Of a DNA stretch of 64,000 nucleotides, positions 23,431 through 35,287 are shown one piece after another (position 1 is the stretch's first letter; each line of letters opens with the position of its first letter). The stretch lies in the NCBI GenBank assembly GCA_024734495.1, contig JALMQS010000102.1, positions 7,222,095-7,286,094 on the forward strand, in the 5' to 3' direction. A program made the position numbers and the translations under genes. Source of the stretch: Forficula auricularia. Its lineage: Eukaryota; Arthropoda; Insecta; Dermaptera; Forficulidae. Under the pieces are notes generated by a model. It did no database searches. It worked only from the letters and a program-made list of their open reading frames with translations, and was not told where the DNA came from.

Positions 23431-26400
23431 AAGATTCAAACTTAGCAGATCAAAAATTTTTAACACATGAATCCGGAAAAATATTTTTTTTCTCCAAAAG
23501 TATAGTAATTGTTTTATTTTGAATTGGGGTCAATAACAGGGTGATTCAGGATTGCGTAACAAAAAATTACAATCTTAAAATATGGAAGTTTGTAGTCACA
23601 ACAACTCATTATTTAGGGCAAAGTAGCGATGTACACAATTTTCAAAAAATGCCTATAACTTGAAAACTTTAAGACTTTTATGAATTTTTTTTATTTATTT
23701 TGTGCAATTATAATCTCTGCCCAAATAAATATCGTTTAACATGTTCATTAACATTATTCAGAGTTCTCACATCTTTCAAATCTTCAGGCAGTTCATTAAA
23801 CCAGATCACTGCAGTGTGGGAGATCTTCCTCTGACGTCATAAACTGACCTATCCCCTCTTCACAGTTTATTGTTCATTTGTTAATATTATAATATTTATT
23901 AATTTTCTTTCTACCAAAGACTGATCAACAAATTAATGTTTACCTTTTACAATTCTCTAACCGCTCTAAAATATTTTTTTTATCTTTTCTATTTATCAAG
24001 AATTTTATGTTCTTTGTCATTATTTTCCTAAAAAATATCCTGAAGTACACCTTTACTTTATACATTTTTACTTTCACATTTATATTCACGGTTTTCCGAT
24101 TTCAATGACGCCACGCAAATGGCGCCACTCAGAAGGGGGCAGCCCATTACAGAAAGAAAAACAGATTTATTTACAAATTAGGTTACAAATTAGGTTGCAA
24201 CACCTCATCAGCCGTCCAGATTATAACGCCAGATGTTGTGTCTATTAGTAAAAAGTACATGTATATATGGGCGCTAGTAGGAAACCAGAACCGAGGCCAG
24301 AGTGTTGGGAGCGCCAAAAGCGCCCCAGAACTGTTCAATGCGATTAAGAAAGAATAATAAATAAATATTATAATATATAGTTATATTTCGCAACTCCTCC
24401 GTGGCAACCGATTCTCAACAATATCCGAAACACCTCCGCACCCGAGAGTACAGCGTGTATCTCGGAACTGACCAGAGAACCGAGTGCCAGTCAGAGTCAC
24501 AAAAATTCTTCTACCTGTCCCTTATTTAGATGGAAAATAGTTTGTCGATCGGGGGGTGCTTTTGTATTGGAGCCTCATACACAAGTAGTGATCAACAAAC
24601 AGGGCTACCCAAATGGGTAGGTATGAGTTTGCTTTGCCAAATGTCGGTTCTTGCGAGTTGTTGGTCCGAGAGCCTAGCAGCCAGCTATGGAATTCCACTA
24701 TAAGCTGAAATAATAAGAAATGACTACTACTGCGAAAATCAACACAAGGAAATAACGCACAGGAACTTGGTGTTCAATAATAACCCCTCTGTTTAGTTTT
24801 TGAAAGAACTGGTTATTTAATTTCTATTTCTTATAACAATTTAAATTAAATGCAATTACAGTATATTTTACACAGAGTGAAAAACAATTAACCAGTACTT
24901 CAGCAAAACAAATTAATAATAACAAAAGAAATTTATAATTAACGAAATTATTACAAACAAAAAAATATTAGAATTACTCCTGAGACAAATAAGCTAATTA
25001 ATGTGTCCAATTGGCAGTTTAATCCAATTGTAATTATTTTGGCTGTGTGGCCAGATCAAGTTCAGTAGTGATACTCTGTTCTTCTCTCTCCTTGTATTCA
25101 ATTTAACTAGGTTTGCTACAGGTGATATCAAAGCTATGGAGAGCGACTATTCTTAAAAGAAAATTACAGTATTATAGTTACGTTCGCCTTGATAAGGGCC
25201 AGTTGTTCACTAACAATTATTAATCACAAATTCATTTAAATTTATACTACTTAACAGAGATTCTATTTATGTTAACTGAAACGTTTCAATAATATTTTAT
25301 ATATGACTATCGTTCTATTTATCTTGTAGATTTTATAAAGCAAATACTTCTTTATGAATATTTAGGTAGGTTGCAGGATTCCATTAACTTGAATTAACTC
25401 TTTTAAACAATGTAATTTTTATTTACTTATTCACTAATTCACCACTTCTTTAATTATCTATAATTGTATTGATTATTTTATAAATCCTTCAATATATGAT
25501 CTTTTTCAAAAAAAGACACCCAAAAAGATACTTAAATCTTTGTTTTCACTATAAATTTTTAAGTTAAAAAGTTAATAATTATTATTAAACCAGGCCCTTA
25601 AAACTGAACCACGACTATACTTTAAAAATAAAGTTATATTAAACAATTAAGAATGCACTTTTTAATCAATTTATCAGAACTCAGCCTCTCACACCAACAC
25701 CCTATAACATTCATAACTTATTAATAAGAATATTATTGTTTTATTTATGAATAATAAACGATCCAAATAGAATAACTAGCAAAACACAGGATTTCAAACA
25801 AATTTATAATATCTATGAATAAACAAAAAAACAATAAACAAAACAAAAATTATGGACTGCTACAATATATATATATATATAAATAAACGATAACATTAAA
25901 TGTTAAAAAATAATCAAAACACACCAGTTGACTTTATTTTTTAATTCAATTTCTTTAATAGGTATATCTCAGCCGAGTCCAAAAACAAATAAATAAATAA
26001 AAAAGAATCTTCTTAAGTATTTTTGGGTTTTAGATGTTTTTTTTTAAAGACTAGAAATTTTTTTAATATTTTCAATATTTATCACTAATCATAAATCATA
26101 GGTAAGGAAGAAACTTTGATGTTTGTAGATTTTTGTTATTTTCTGAAAATACGTCTCTAATGATATTTTTTTAATTTTTACTATTTATTAATAACCACAG
26201 GTCTTCGTTGTCTATAAAATTTAAAAAAATTGTATATCTCTGATAAAAGTGGCATACATATGCAGCACTGTCTCTATCATTCACGGCGCCCGAAGCAATA
26301 CTAGAATGTGAGGCACCCACAAAAAATTATTGTTCATTTTTGACTTATTTTCCTCTCTCTTGGTTTATTGAAACGTGTATTATGAAATTAAAACACAACT

Positions 26401-26870
26401 TTTGTACTAGTGAATAACACTAATCTTCTTTACTAACATTAACATTCTTTAAGCGCGAAACCCCAGGGAATACAAGGGTCAGGACAATTGACCCGCTCGC
26501 CCATGTCTAGGGCGATACTGTACATTTGTTTGAAATTAATTTAATATCATAAATGCTTTTTTTTCATTTTGAGTCTTTCATAAAACAAAATGCATATTAA
26601 TACAGAATTTACTTTTGAAATAATATAAAGTGATTTTAACAGAGTTTACTTGCCAGGGTTAGCAGATATTTCGCTTTTTTTAAACAAAGAAGATTCTAAT
26701 CTTTATGTATGTGGAAATATTTATTATTGGTCGACCATGGTTGATTGGTTTCGGTCTACTACGAGACCATTGTCAAGGCCTGAAAACAAAAGCAGCACAA
26801 GTGTCAGATTTTAAAAGTACATTAAATTTATTTTTATATACAAGATTTAATTTTTAATATAATTTGGTTC
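23431..26870. other. unassigned long stretch with small repeat pieces
   Basis: No host gene seen. An ACAGGGTGATTCAGGATTGCG terminus lies at 23538. The block 24095-24560 is GC-richer and of unknown nature (possibly an old LTR). A SINE tail piece lies at 25500-25555. An (AT)n run lies at 25866-25880. The remainder is AT-rich without pattern. Confidence 0.4.
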
Positions 26871-26875
26871 ACTAG

Positions 26876-28168
26876 TCGACAAAAATTTCTAGCCGTAATA
26901 TAACAGGTCAGAGTTTTGAGATATTTTCGGTCAAAACGACGAAAAGGGCTATTTTGACCTATTTTCGAGTCCCATTAGATATTAAAAAGCAATATCTGAA
27001 ATCAAAATATTTTGTTGACACAATAGAAAACAGATTTCTCTTTGATTTTCAAATTACCACTTGTATTTAGTTCAATTAGAACTCGAGTTATAGCTAAAAA
27101 ACTAAGACCATATGTTTATTATCCTTTATAATCACTTAGTTTTAGCTTTTTTAGCTATAACTGAAATTCTAATTGAACTAAAAACAAGTGGTAATTTGAA
27201 AATCAAAGAAGAAGCTGTTGTCTATTACGCGAATAAAATATTTTGATTTCAAATATTGCTGTTTAATACTTAATGGGACTCAAAAATAGGTCAAAATGGC
27301 CTTTTTCGTCTTTTTGACCGATAATATCTCAAAACTCTTACCTATTGTAAATAACCTGACGAGTTCTGATGTGGACATCCACTTGACTTTATCATACAAC
27401 ATTGCCCCTAAAATTATTTATAATCATTTAGTGTGGGGGAGGGGGGGTTAGTTTTTGCATTTTTATACTTCTGGTGTCCCTCTGATTATGTATACAAAAT
27501 TTGGTTGAGTTTGGTAAATGGCCAAGATTTTCATTTTTTGACCCTATACCCCCCCCCCCATTTTGGGAGGTTAGTTTTTGATTTTTAGACTTCTGGGGTT
27601 CCACTGATTAGGTATACAAAATTTGGGTGAGTTTGCTCAAACGGCCTAGATATTTAATTTTTAACCCCCCTCCACCCCCCTTAATTTTGGGTCAATATGC
27701 ACTAAAATCTAATCAGCTCTTAATCACAATGGACCAAAACTATGTGTGAAATTTGGTTTTGATATTCACACTAGTTTTTGAGCTAGCTCGTCCACAAAAA
27801 TTTGGTAATGCACAGACTAACTAACAACCAGACAAACTAACTAACAGACAACCAGACTAACTAACAGACATTTTGACAAAACAATTAGTATCTCATAAAA
27901 TATAAATTTTTCGATGTTCACTTATTAGATCTTTTTTGTAGAACAAAATCCCATGGTTTAGCTCAATTTTTTTTAATCAAAATAGTTTCAGCCGTTTTTG
28001 AGATATTTCGAAAAAAGAAGGAAAAAATCACTTTTTTCATTCACGATTACAATGCTTGACCATACCCTGTATGGTAAAGTAAAAATCGGGAAATTGATTG
28101 AAAATCAGCTTATAAGTTTCTACTGGAATCCATTGTTAGGTTTAGGGTTACAAATTTTTGTTTAATTT
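26876..28168. mobile_element. Foldback element FB2, interrupted by B2
   Basis: Inverted arms like FB1 (AGTTTTGAGATATT, GTCAAAACGACGAAAA). The right arm is split by the B2 element: TTGTAAA and AATCGGGAAATTG are adjacent in FB1 and FB3 but 0.7 kb apart here. Confidence 0.75.
27359..28086 (-). mobile_element. B-family repeat (copy B2), nested in FB2
   Basis: On the minus strand it begins with the CCATACAGGGTATGG hairpin at 28065-28080 and ends near 27360. Contains C-run blocks at 27550 and 27665 and a short tandem CTAACAGACAACCAGA at about 27820-27870. Confidence 0.75.
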
Positions 28169-29785
28169 TTGTTGAGCAGCGTTATTGTTACCTCAATTCC
28201 AAATGTTTCGGAACTTTTTTAAAGAACAAAAGTCCATCCCGGCAGCATACTTACAGATATAATAGTTTTGTATTTTAATCTAAACTTTAATCTACTTTAA
28301 AAATTATTTTATATATTTTATTTTAATTTTGTGTTGTTTATTATTAATAACAGGTAAGTGAAAATAATGTGGTTGCCATTTTCCCACAAAAATATTTTTT
28401 CTGAACCCATCTAATCGCCAAGAATAATTTTGAGATTTGAGAATTGATAAAAATATGTGCATCAACGTTGAACATTATTGATTAAAATTGATTCGAGCTT
28501 ATACTAATGGCGTCTTGTTGCGTAGCTTGCTACCTTCCAAGACGAATATTGTAACTAAGCTGACGCGTGCAAATCCCGATCGAAATGTAATTCCATCCAA
28601 GTAATCTTCGTGAGGAGAAGGCTGAAAGCAAACACGTTGTTCATGGCTATGTATGCTTGTATGTTCCTACCTCACATCCTGGGTAGAGCTTTGTTTAAGG
28701 GACTGCTATCAAATGCTTTGTGTTACTTGTTTCTGGAGAGTGGATACTCAAATGGGAGGACTTTAGGGAAAACACATAAAGGAGAATGAATTAGACTAGC
28801 GGGAGATTTGGGTAGCCATTTACAATACTTTGTATTTGTAATAAATGAAATTTAATTTAAAAATTTGAAATTTTTTATTGGAAAATAAGGGCAAGTTGTT
28901 TTGTGTGATTTTTTTTTGATTTTTTTCCAACGTAATTTTAGTTTGATTTAAATTTGATATTTCTATATGTAAAGATGAATAAGCAAAATGATTCCGTTCT
29001 ATTGTTTTAAAACTGTGTTGTCAGATTCTATAATATTTATGTTATTTCTAAGTCTGTTTATTTAATATAATTGTTAGTAAAAAAAGAAAAGGAAATTTGT
29101 TTATGTCAATGTGCCAAAAAATTTGGACGTTTAAGTTTCTGATGGTCTTCAATATATATATAGTAACGGAGTAAAAGAAAATAATGTACTTTAGACGAAT
29201 GTATGATGTTTTTGGAACTCACAGAATATTTGTACAAAATTTATTGTGTTTGGCCGAAAGGGCTAGAATGTTTATTTTTGACCCCCTCCCCCTTTTTTTG
29301 TTTGATGCTTAAAACACATTAAAAAAAATATATTTTATGTTCTTTTCGAAAATATATTCAAGACATTAATAATATTATATATTGAATGTGATAGATCATC
29401 AAATTTATTCATAGTTCAAATTGTATCGAACTGATTTTAAAATGACATATTATTTAATAAAGAAACAAAAAGTTTCGGTCTAAGAAGTAAAACGGGACCT
29501 TATTAGTGTCGCTACAATGTCTATACAATATACAAATTAAGAACTGAACTCTCGGTATGTGAGTTTGGATTCGGACTAGGCCCGGATTATTTAATATAAT
29601 TATATTTAAAAAAAAACTAAAAAATACGGTTCTAAAAATTACAAAGAAGAAGCGTGTTTTTTAGTTTTTTTTTTAAATATAATTTATTTTTTTACTTTTT
29701 AGTCAAAATTATTTTTATAGAGAAAAGTTTGCGCAATTTAACAGAATGAAATGTATTTATTTTTATATAATTTCATTTAAATTGA
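28169..29785. other. unassigned stretch
   Basis: A GC-richer block at 28500-28830 has no open frame of note and no recognised family. The remainder is AT-rich. The 29180-29215 piece (AATGTACTTTAGACGAATGT) recurs at 34425-34445. Confidence 0.4.
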
Positions 29786-29789
29786 GTAG

Positions 29790-29925
29790 AGGGTCGGGTT
29801 GGCCGAGGTGATAGCGTACAAGCCTGCTAATCAAGTGGACCCGGTTCAAGTCCGACTCTCGGCAACCGGCTAAAATCTGATCCCTAGATAGAAGACAAAA
29901 TTTAAAAAAATATAATATATAGTAT
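29790..29925 (+). mobile_element. tRNA-derived SINE
   Basis: Box A-like TTGGCCGAGGTGATAG and box B GGTTCAAGTCC lie at near-tRNA spacing, followed by CCGGCTAAAATCTGATCCCTA and an A-rich tail. The same head and CCGGCTATAATCTGATCCCTA body occur reversed at 58680-58795. The body downstream of the tRNA part and the second copy argue for a SINE and not a tRNA gene. Confidence 0.7.
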
Positions 29926-30029
29926 CGTATTAAATTGAAAGTTTTTGCCGAGAGTAGCAGAATTTTTATATATTGAAGGGGACAATAAAAGAGTGTGTCT
30001 TCTGCTGGAATTATAAATTTTATTTATTT

Positions 30030-30082
30030 ATAACGAGACTATAGTTTCGAGGGCTTTGCCCTCTTCATCAGTCTATTACAAT
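30030..30082 (-). ncRNA. Hammerhead-ribozyme-like motif, type I (HHR-c)
   Basis: Minus strand: UUGUAAUAGA, then CUGAUGA, stem II GAGGGC-AAA-GCCCUC (6 bp perfect), GAAA, stem III from the palindrome ACUAUAGU, triplet GUC, then UCGUUAUAA. Stem I pairs AG/UC, skips one A, then pairs UAAUGUU with GUUAUAA by Watson-Crick and two G-U pairs. Every conserved core base is present. Predicted cleavage lies between 30037 and 30036. Stem III has a 2-nt loop in cis or is 8 bp in a dimer. Confidence 0.7.
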
Positions 30083-30351
30083 GGATTCACAGGAATTAAT
30101 TTATGAATGAAATGTTAAAATCTTTCATGTGGTTAGGTTAAGAAATTGTTCAGTGTGTGCAAGTTAAGAATTTAAATTTATACTTGTTTTATTATTTTGG
30201 CTGTAGGTGGCGTTCATGAAGTTTTTATTTTAGCGGCTATTTTTAAAATAAAGCTTTCGGGAATTTCTATTTTCCGATTTAAGAATTTTTTTGGTGAATT
30301 ATTGTATGATTTTAAAATTTCTAACGATTCTAAAATACTAATTTTTTTGCC

Positions 30352-30378
30352 TTCGAAACTATAGTCTTGTTATAAATA
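30352..30378 (+). ncRNA. 3' half of hammerhead-like motif
   Basis: GCCTTCGAAACTATAGTC followed by TTGTTATAA matches the 3' half of HHR-c. The CUGAUGA half is missing upstream, so it cannot fold alone. Confidence 0.6.
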
Positions 30379-30475
30379 AATAAAATTTATAATTCCAGCA
30401 GAAGACACACTCTTTTATTGTCTCCTTCAATATATAAAAGTGCTGCTACTCTCGGCAAAAAAACTTTCAATTTAA

Positions 30476-31604
30476 GATAAATACATAGATAGATACATGC
30501 ATACATACAGGGGAAGATAAAATAAAGCGTGTAAAAAGTAAGAATGTTTGTTTCTATATCGTCAAACTTGATTGAATTTTGCTAGAAATCCGATGATTTT
30601 GTCAAATGAAATATCCCAACTTCATCTTACTCACGAATTGTCAGTTTGTTAATAAATAATCAAACCATTAATGCTTTAAACGTTAAAAATGTTCCTAATG
30701 GTTGCTAAGATAAATCAAATAAAAACTTAATAAAGCTTTTTATTTCATTTATATTTATGTTCTCTTAATTTTCACATTTAAGATATTTATGGAGTGAATC
30801 CATAAATGATACTGTAGGCAATATTTCTTTTTGCCAAGTTCTACACTTTTTTTACCTTTAAAGAAAACCAAAAAACTAAAGAAAAAATAAATTTGATTTA
30901 TTTGCAAATTAATATCATGATTTAAAAAAAACACTCGGTTTTCTCTCTTTTAGGATGACATATATTTGAAATGTAATGTGAAAGTTTTAACTAAGATGTT
31001 CCATTAAAGCAAAATCATTATTGAAAAGTAAACAAACCATGGAAGTCCTATCCAAATTAAACATTGTCAAGATCTCAATTTACATATTTCTGTTGACATT
31101 TTGTCCTAAAAGGCTAAAACTCGATAATGATAATATTATAATATATGTAATATGTGTCAAATATTGATTGGATAGAATATGCCATGATCGCTTACAGATT
31201 ATAATTTTAATAGATAAAACGAAGACTTATTATCATTAATCGGATTCTGTTTTTCAATTCTTTAAACAAGTAATTAATATATAATAAACAATCGGAAAAA
31301 GAGTTTATTTAATTTATGAAAATTTGCTCTATACGTAACCCGGAGAAGAGCAATCCTTTACATTTTAATCTGGAGTAATATCTATTTAGAGAATGATAAT
31401 TTTTGTATGTATTTTATCTGCCTGGATCCACGATATCACAAGAAAAGGATGTCATAGGGTTTAACTTCCAAAATTATTATACATATTTTCAAAAGATTAG
31501 TTTTTAAGCTTTTCTCAGAACACCCGGCTTAAAGATTCTTTACATCAGAAATAAAATCGAATTGTGATATTGAAGCTATAGAACTATAATAATTGAAGGA
31601 GACA
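30476..31604. other. unassigned AT-rich stretch
   Basis: No gene or repeat recognised apart from a short ATACATAC run near 30485-30510. Confidence 0.5.
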
Positions 31605-32325
31605 ATAAAAAATAATTTTTAAGAAAAAAATAAAACCGACTTCAAAAAATTAAATGCAACAAATAAAATCCACTAAAAGATATAAAATAATTATTATCTT
31701 ATTTAGTTACAACTAAACGACGAAATATTAACATGAAATTACTGTTTGAAGTCGGTGCCAAACATATACCTTTTATGAATCGCACTCGACGGATCTTACG
31801 TACCTTTGGAGGGTATGCTCGCTTATAGGTATAGTTTGTTTGGTACCGACATCAAAAAGTAATTTCACGTTAATATTTCGTCGTTTAGTTGTAACTAAAT
31901 AAGATAATAATTATTTTATACCTTTTAGTGGATTTCATTTGTTGCATTTAATTTTTTGAAGTCGGTTTTATTTTTTTCTTAAAAATTATTTTTATTTTTC
32001 TCTTTTTAGTGATTTTATTAATAGTGATCATATCATCAGAACTTGACCAAATTAATATGGCACTATCCATAAGATACCCCCTTTCCAATAAAAAAAGAAT
32101 CATCGAAATTGGCTCATAAACAAAGAAGTTAGGTCAGAACAAACCTAACAAAAAAGGTCTAATACCAATAAAAAAATGGGACCAATCGGAAGCTAGACTG
32201 AACCCAATGCAAATTTTTTTTTCAAAATTGGTTCACAATTGGCGGAGATATGAGGTAACATAGACACAAAAAAATAAAAAATCAGTCGAATAGAGAATCT
32301 CCTCCTTTTTTGAAGTCGGTTAAAA
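31605..32325. mobile_element. F-family repeat (copy F2)
   Basis: Starts with an inverted pair (arms about 31620-31745 and 31855-31985; AAAACCGACTTC outermost, GTTACAACTAAACGACG inside) and continues to a second GAAGTCGGTT near 32310. Ends of the ACCGACTTCAAAAA type occur widely in insect repeats. Other copies: 61595-62560 complete, 8210-9340 broken. Confidence 0.7.
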
Positions 32326-32329
32326 AGAG

Positions 32330-32590
32330 TGTGTCTTCTGCTGGAATTATAAATTTTATTTATAACGGGTCTATAGTTTCGACAGTTTTGCCCTCTTCAT
32401 CAGTCTATTACAATTGATTCAGAAGAATTAATCTATTATAATAGACTGATGAAGAAGGCAAAGCCCTCGAAACTATAGACTCGTTATAAATAAAATTTAT
32501 AATTCCAGCACAAGACACACTATTTTATTGTCTCCTTCAATATATAAAAATTATGCTAACCTCGCCTCAAAAACTTTCAATTGAACTATA
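32330..32590. mobile_element. Second inverted pair of ribozyme modules
   Basis: Same layout as 29926-30475 but closer: a minus-strand motif (about 32360-32415) faces a plus-strand one (about 32436-32480). Both keep CUGAUGA and GAAAC and a good stem I (AUAAUAGA with UCGUUAU), but the base before the cleavage position is A in place of U (GAC), and stem II of the minus copy has mismatches. They are likely inactive. Confidence 0.6.
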
Positions 32591-32599
32591 ATAAGCTAA

Positions 32600-34440
32600 A
32601 AGTTGCCCTTCTTCTTCTTCTTCTTCTTATTTAATGTAGACTAAAAGCCGGTTTATTCCAAGGCGTCTTTCTAACGTTTTCTTGGAAGTAAAGTTAAGTT
32701 AAAATTGCACTATAAGTGGAAAATAAAAGTGATATTCCTGTCGAAAATTTGTCAAATCACTAAAATGTACCTAGTCTTGAAAAAGTTTTCAATTTTTCAT
32801 CTAATTTTCATTCCATTCCGCTTTCACTAATCATATAGGCCAGGGATGTCCAACCTTCCCACGGCCTGTTGTTTTGCGCGTCGCGCCGATATATGCGGAT
32901 GAGCACGTGCCACAGGCAGGCTCGCGTCGAACCTTTCCTTCCCATGACCCGTTTAAAAAAGTTTAAAACATTTTAAAAAAGTTTAAAAAAGTTTTAAAAA
33001 TTTCAAAAAAGTTTTAAAAAGTTTTTAGCTATTTTCTTGAGAAATTTTTTTCAGAAATTGAGAATGATGATTAAAAAAGTTTTTAAAAGTTTTGCAGCCG
33101 CTTTTGTGTTATTTAGTGGATACCATTTAGTAAACCAAGAAAAAAAGAAGAAAAGACGCTGGTGGATGTCATACTATATATATTTGTCTAGATTAATTTG
33201 CCTCAACGCTGACGTAATGCTGCCGACAGAGAGCGCCATCGGTATATTTGCGGCAAATTTGGAATGTAATCGTAATTTGGACTCAAATTTCGAAATGAAA
33301 CACTCCAATTGATTTTAAATTAAGGAACATTAAATATATTGATAATTATTACCCCCCCCCCTTCACCACTCAAAAATTAAATATTCAATTCGCTTTTCTT
33401 TGCACACAGAAAAAGAAATCAATCACATCTTATTTGATTTATATATTATTTGTTTATTTTTTAATAATTTGCCACTTTTTTATAATTTTTTAAAAATCTA
33501 AATTTTGTTATTCTTATTTTTTGATTTTTACAAAATTAAACGACTTAAGACAGGCATGTCCATATGAGTTTCTCATTGCAATACTGGAGCAGCCTGTCAT
33601 ACAAACAACACCTGATTTTTTTTAAATATTTGGAGCCTTATATCGATTATCGATCCCAAATTTTAAAAAAATGATATAATATAATTCTCCTCCTCACACG
33701 ATACCACTTATTTAAATAAATCTATTTCCACACAAAAAATATCACAATGTTGTAGATTATAGAAAAAAAATACTTCCAGATTCATATCTAGAGCCTCATT
33801 TCTGTAGCTGTGTCAGGACGAAAATGAGGCGAAACTTTTAAGAGACTTATATATTTTCGGGAGTTTACAGGTATACATTTGGAGTGTGGTTTTTAAGAGG
33901 AATAAAAAATTTGGACCGAGATGCCGCCCGGAGGGCCGAGCTTCGAGGGCGTGCCGAAGGCAAGCACGAAAAGCTCGTAATTCAATAAGAGCCGGTCGAT
34001 GTAAGTTTTTATTGAGACGATAGTGAATTGAAAATGTGTCATTTGTCACAGACTCATGCTATTTTACTAATTAACACTTTTTACTTTCACATATATATTC
34101 TGTATTTCATGTAATTATATAGGATAATAATATAATAATGTGAAGTATTGCGATCGCCTGACGAGGCCTGACACTGAAATCTCAGAGATGAAAATAGTTA
34201 ATTTCACTTTGTGACTTCTAGTTGGAAGGGATCGATGCCTTTAATATTTTGAAACTGGACTTAGAACATATAACCTGATATTGTGCTCTCAAAATCCATT
34301 GGTCAGTGCGTACGTACATATAGTACGTATGTATGTACCCCCTGCGTTTCGCAACCGTAAGTATCAGAGCTACGAAAGTCGAAACTGATGATTCTTCATT
34401 GGTAACAGAGATAAAGATAAAATAATGTATTTTAGACGAA
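32600..34440. other. unassigned stretch with element relics
   Basis: (CTT)n at 32609-32628. A hAT-like end CAGGGATGTCCAACC lies at 32844. AGTTTAAAA-type short tandem repeats run from 32955 to 33025. A C-run is at 33352. A GC-rich islet at 33885-33985 contains hairpins (GCCGAAGGC). The 91-codon frame at 33037-33312 is AT-biased with no features. No gene supported. Confidence 0.4.
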
Positions 34441-34689
34441 TGTGTGATTTAACTATTTGAAGCCCTGAAGAAGTCGGCAAAGTCGACGAAAAGTATTGGT
34501 TGAAAAATAAAAAAAATCTCACTAAAAAAACTTGTCCTTAATTCCCATTATAAACTTTCGAATTAATACACATTATGGACGGAAATGATAATAATATTAA
34601 TAAAATTTTATAAAAAACTAAGTTGAAGCTACTCGGATTCTCACTTCACTATTTTTCCCATTAACGGCGTTCTCCAAAAAATCCAGAAT

Positions 34690-35060
34690 AGTTTAGTTTT
34701 GAAGCAAAACTACTGACGAGAACGAAGGAGCATAGCCGAGCAGAGCAGCAAGGGTAGTCCAAGTGCACCTGTGGCTCCCGGGCCCGGACCACTGGGCCCG
34801 GACTTGACATGATTTTTTAAGGGGGTATTTTAGAAAGAAATTGCGTAGGGTGACTAACTGTTTCCACTTCACAAAAAAGCATATACTTATTCCGAAATAA
34901 GGGGCCCTCTTCAGATTTTGGGCCCCGGGCAGAACAATTCCTGTGGGAGCCATGCTAAAGAGTAGAGCTAAATGAAAAAGATTTAAAGAGGAAGGCAACG
35001 AAAAATCACACCAGATAACATTAGGTCGCGGTTCACCCCACGGAGAATACTAACTGTGTC
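34690..35060. mobile_element. GC-rich remnant, probable DNA-element fragment
   Basis: Contains GGGCCCGGACCACTGGGCCC and TTTTGGGCCCCGGGCAG, of the sort found in decayed hAT elements. The 101-codon minus frame has no recognised domain. Confidence 0.3.
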
Positions 35061-35287
35061 GCTACAATGTTTCTGTCAGATAGCAAACTAAATCAGATAC
35101 AAACCTGAACTTTACAATTTATGTTCGTATATTCATTTTTCTAGGAATCAAAACCTACATTAAAATTATAATGGAATGATTATTTTGGGAGGATTAATTT
35201 TTGTGGGGTCGTAAATAACAAAAATATATATTTTTGTTTTATTGACTGTGAAGTGATCTGTATATATCTCCTTAACTAAAATTATAT

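Larger units (their letters stand above)
29926..30475. mobile_element. Inverted-repeat module with ribozyme (Penelope pLTR-like)
   Basis: Arms of about 140 bp (29926-30070 and 30345-30475) are inverted: ATTGAAAGTTTTTGCCGAGAG at the outer left, with AGAGTGTGTCTTCTGCTGGA inside, and their complements on the right. The left arm ends in a full hammerhead-like motif on the minus strand; the right arm keeps only its 3' half. Related pair at 32330-32590. No reverse transcriptase lies between. Assignment to Penelope-like elements rests on the ribozyme and the inverted layout. Confidence 0.6.

Noticed and set aside
24095..24560. GC-richer block considered as a solo LTR
   Set aside because: No clear TG...CA borders or flanking duplication could be found; left unassigned.
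33037..33312. 91-codon frame
   Set aside because: Begins in AGTTTAAAA-type simple repeats, AT-driven codon use, no features.
34693..34998. 101-codon minus-strand frame
   Set aside because: No domain, lies in a GC-rich element remnant, no conserved motif visible.
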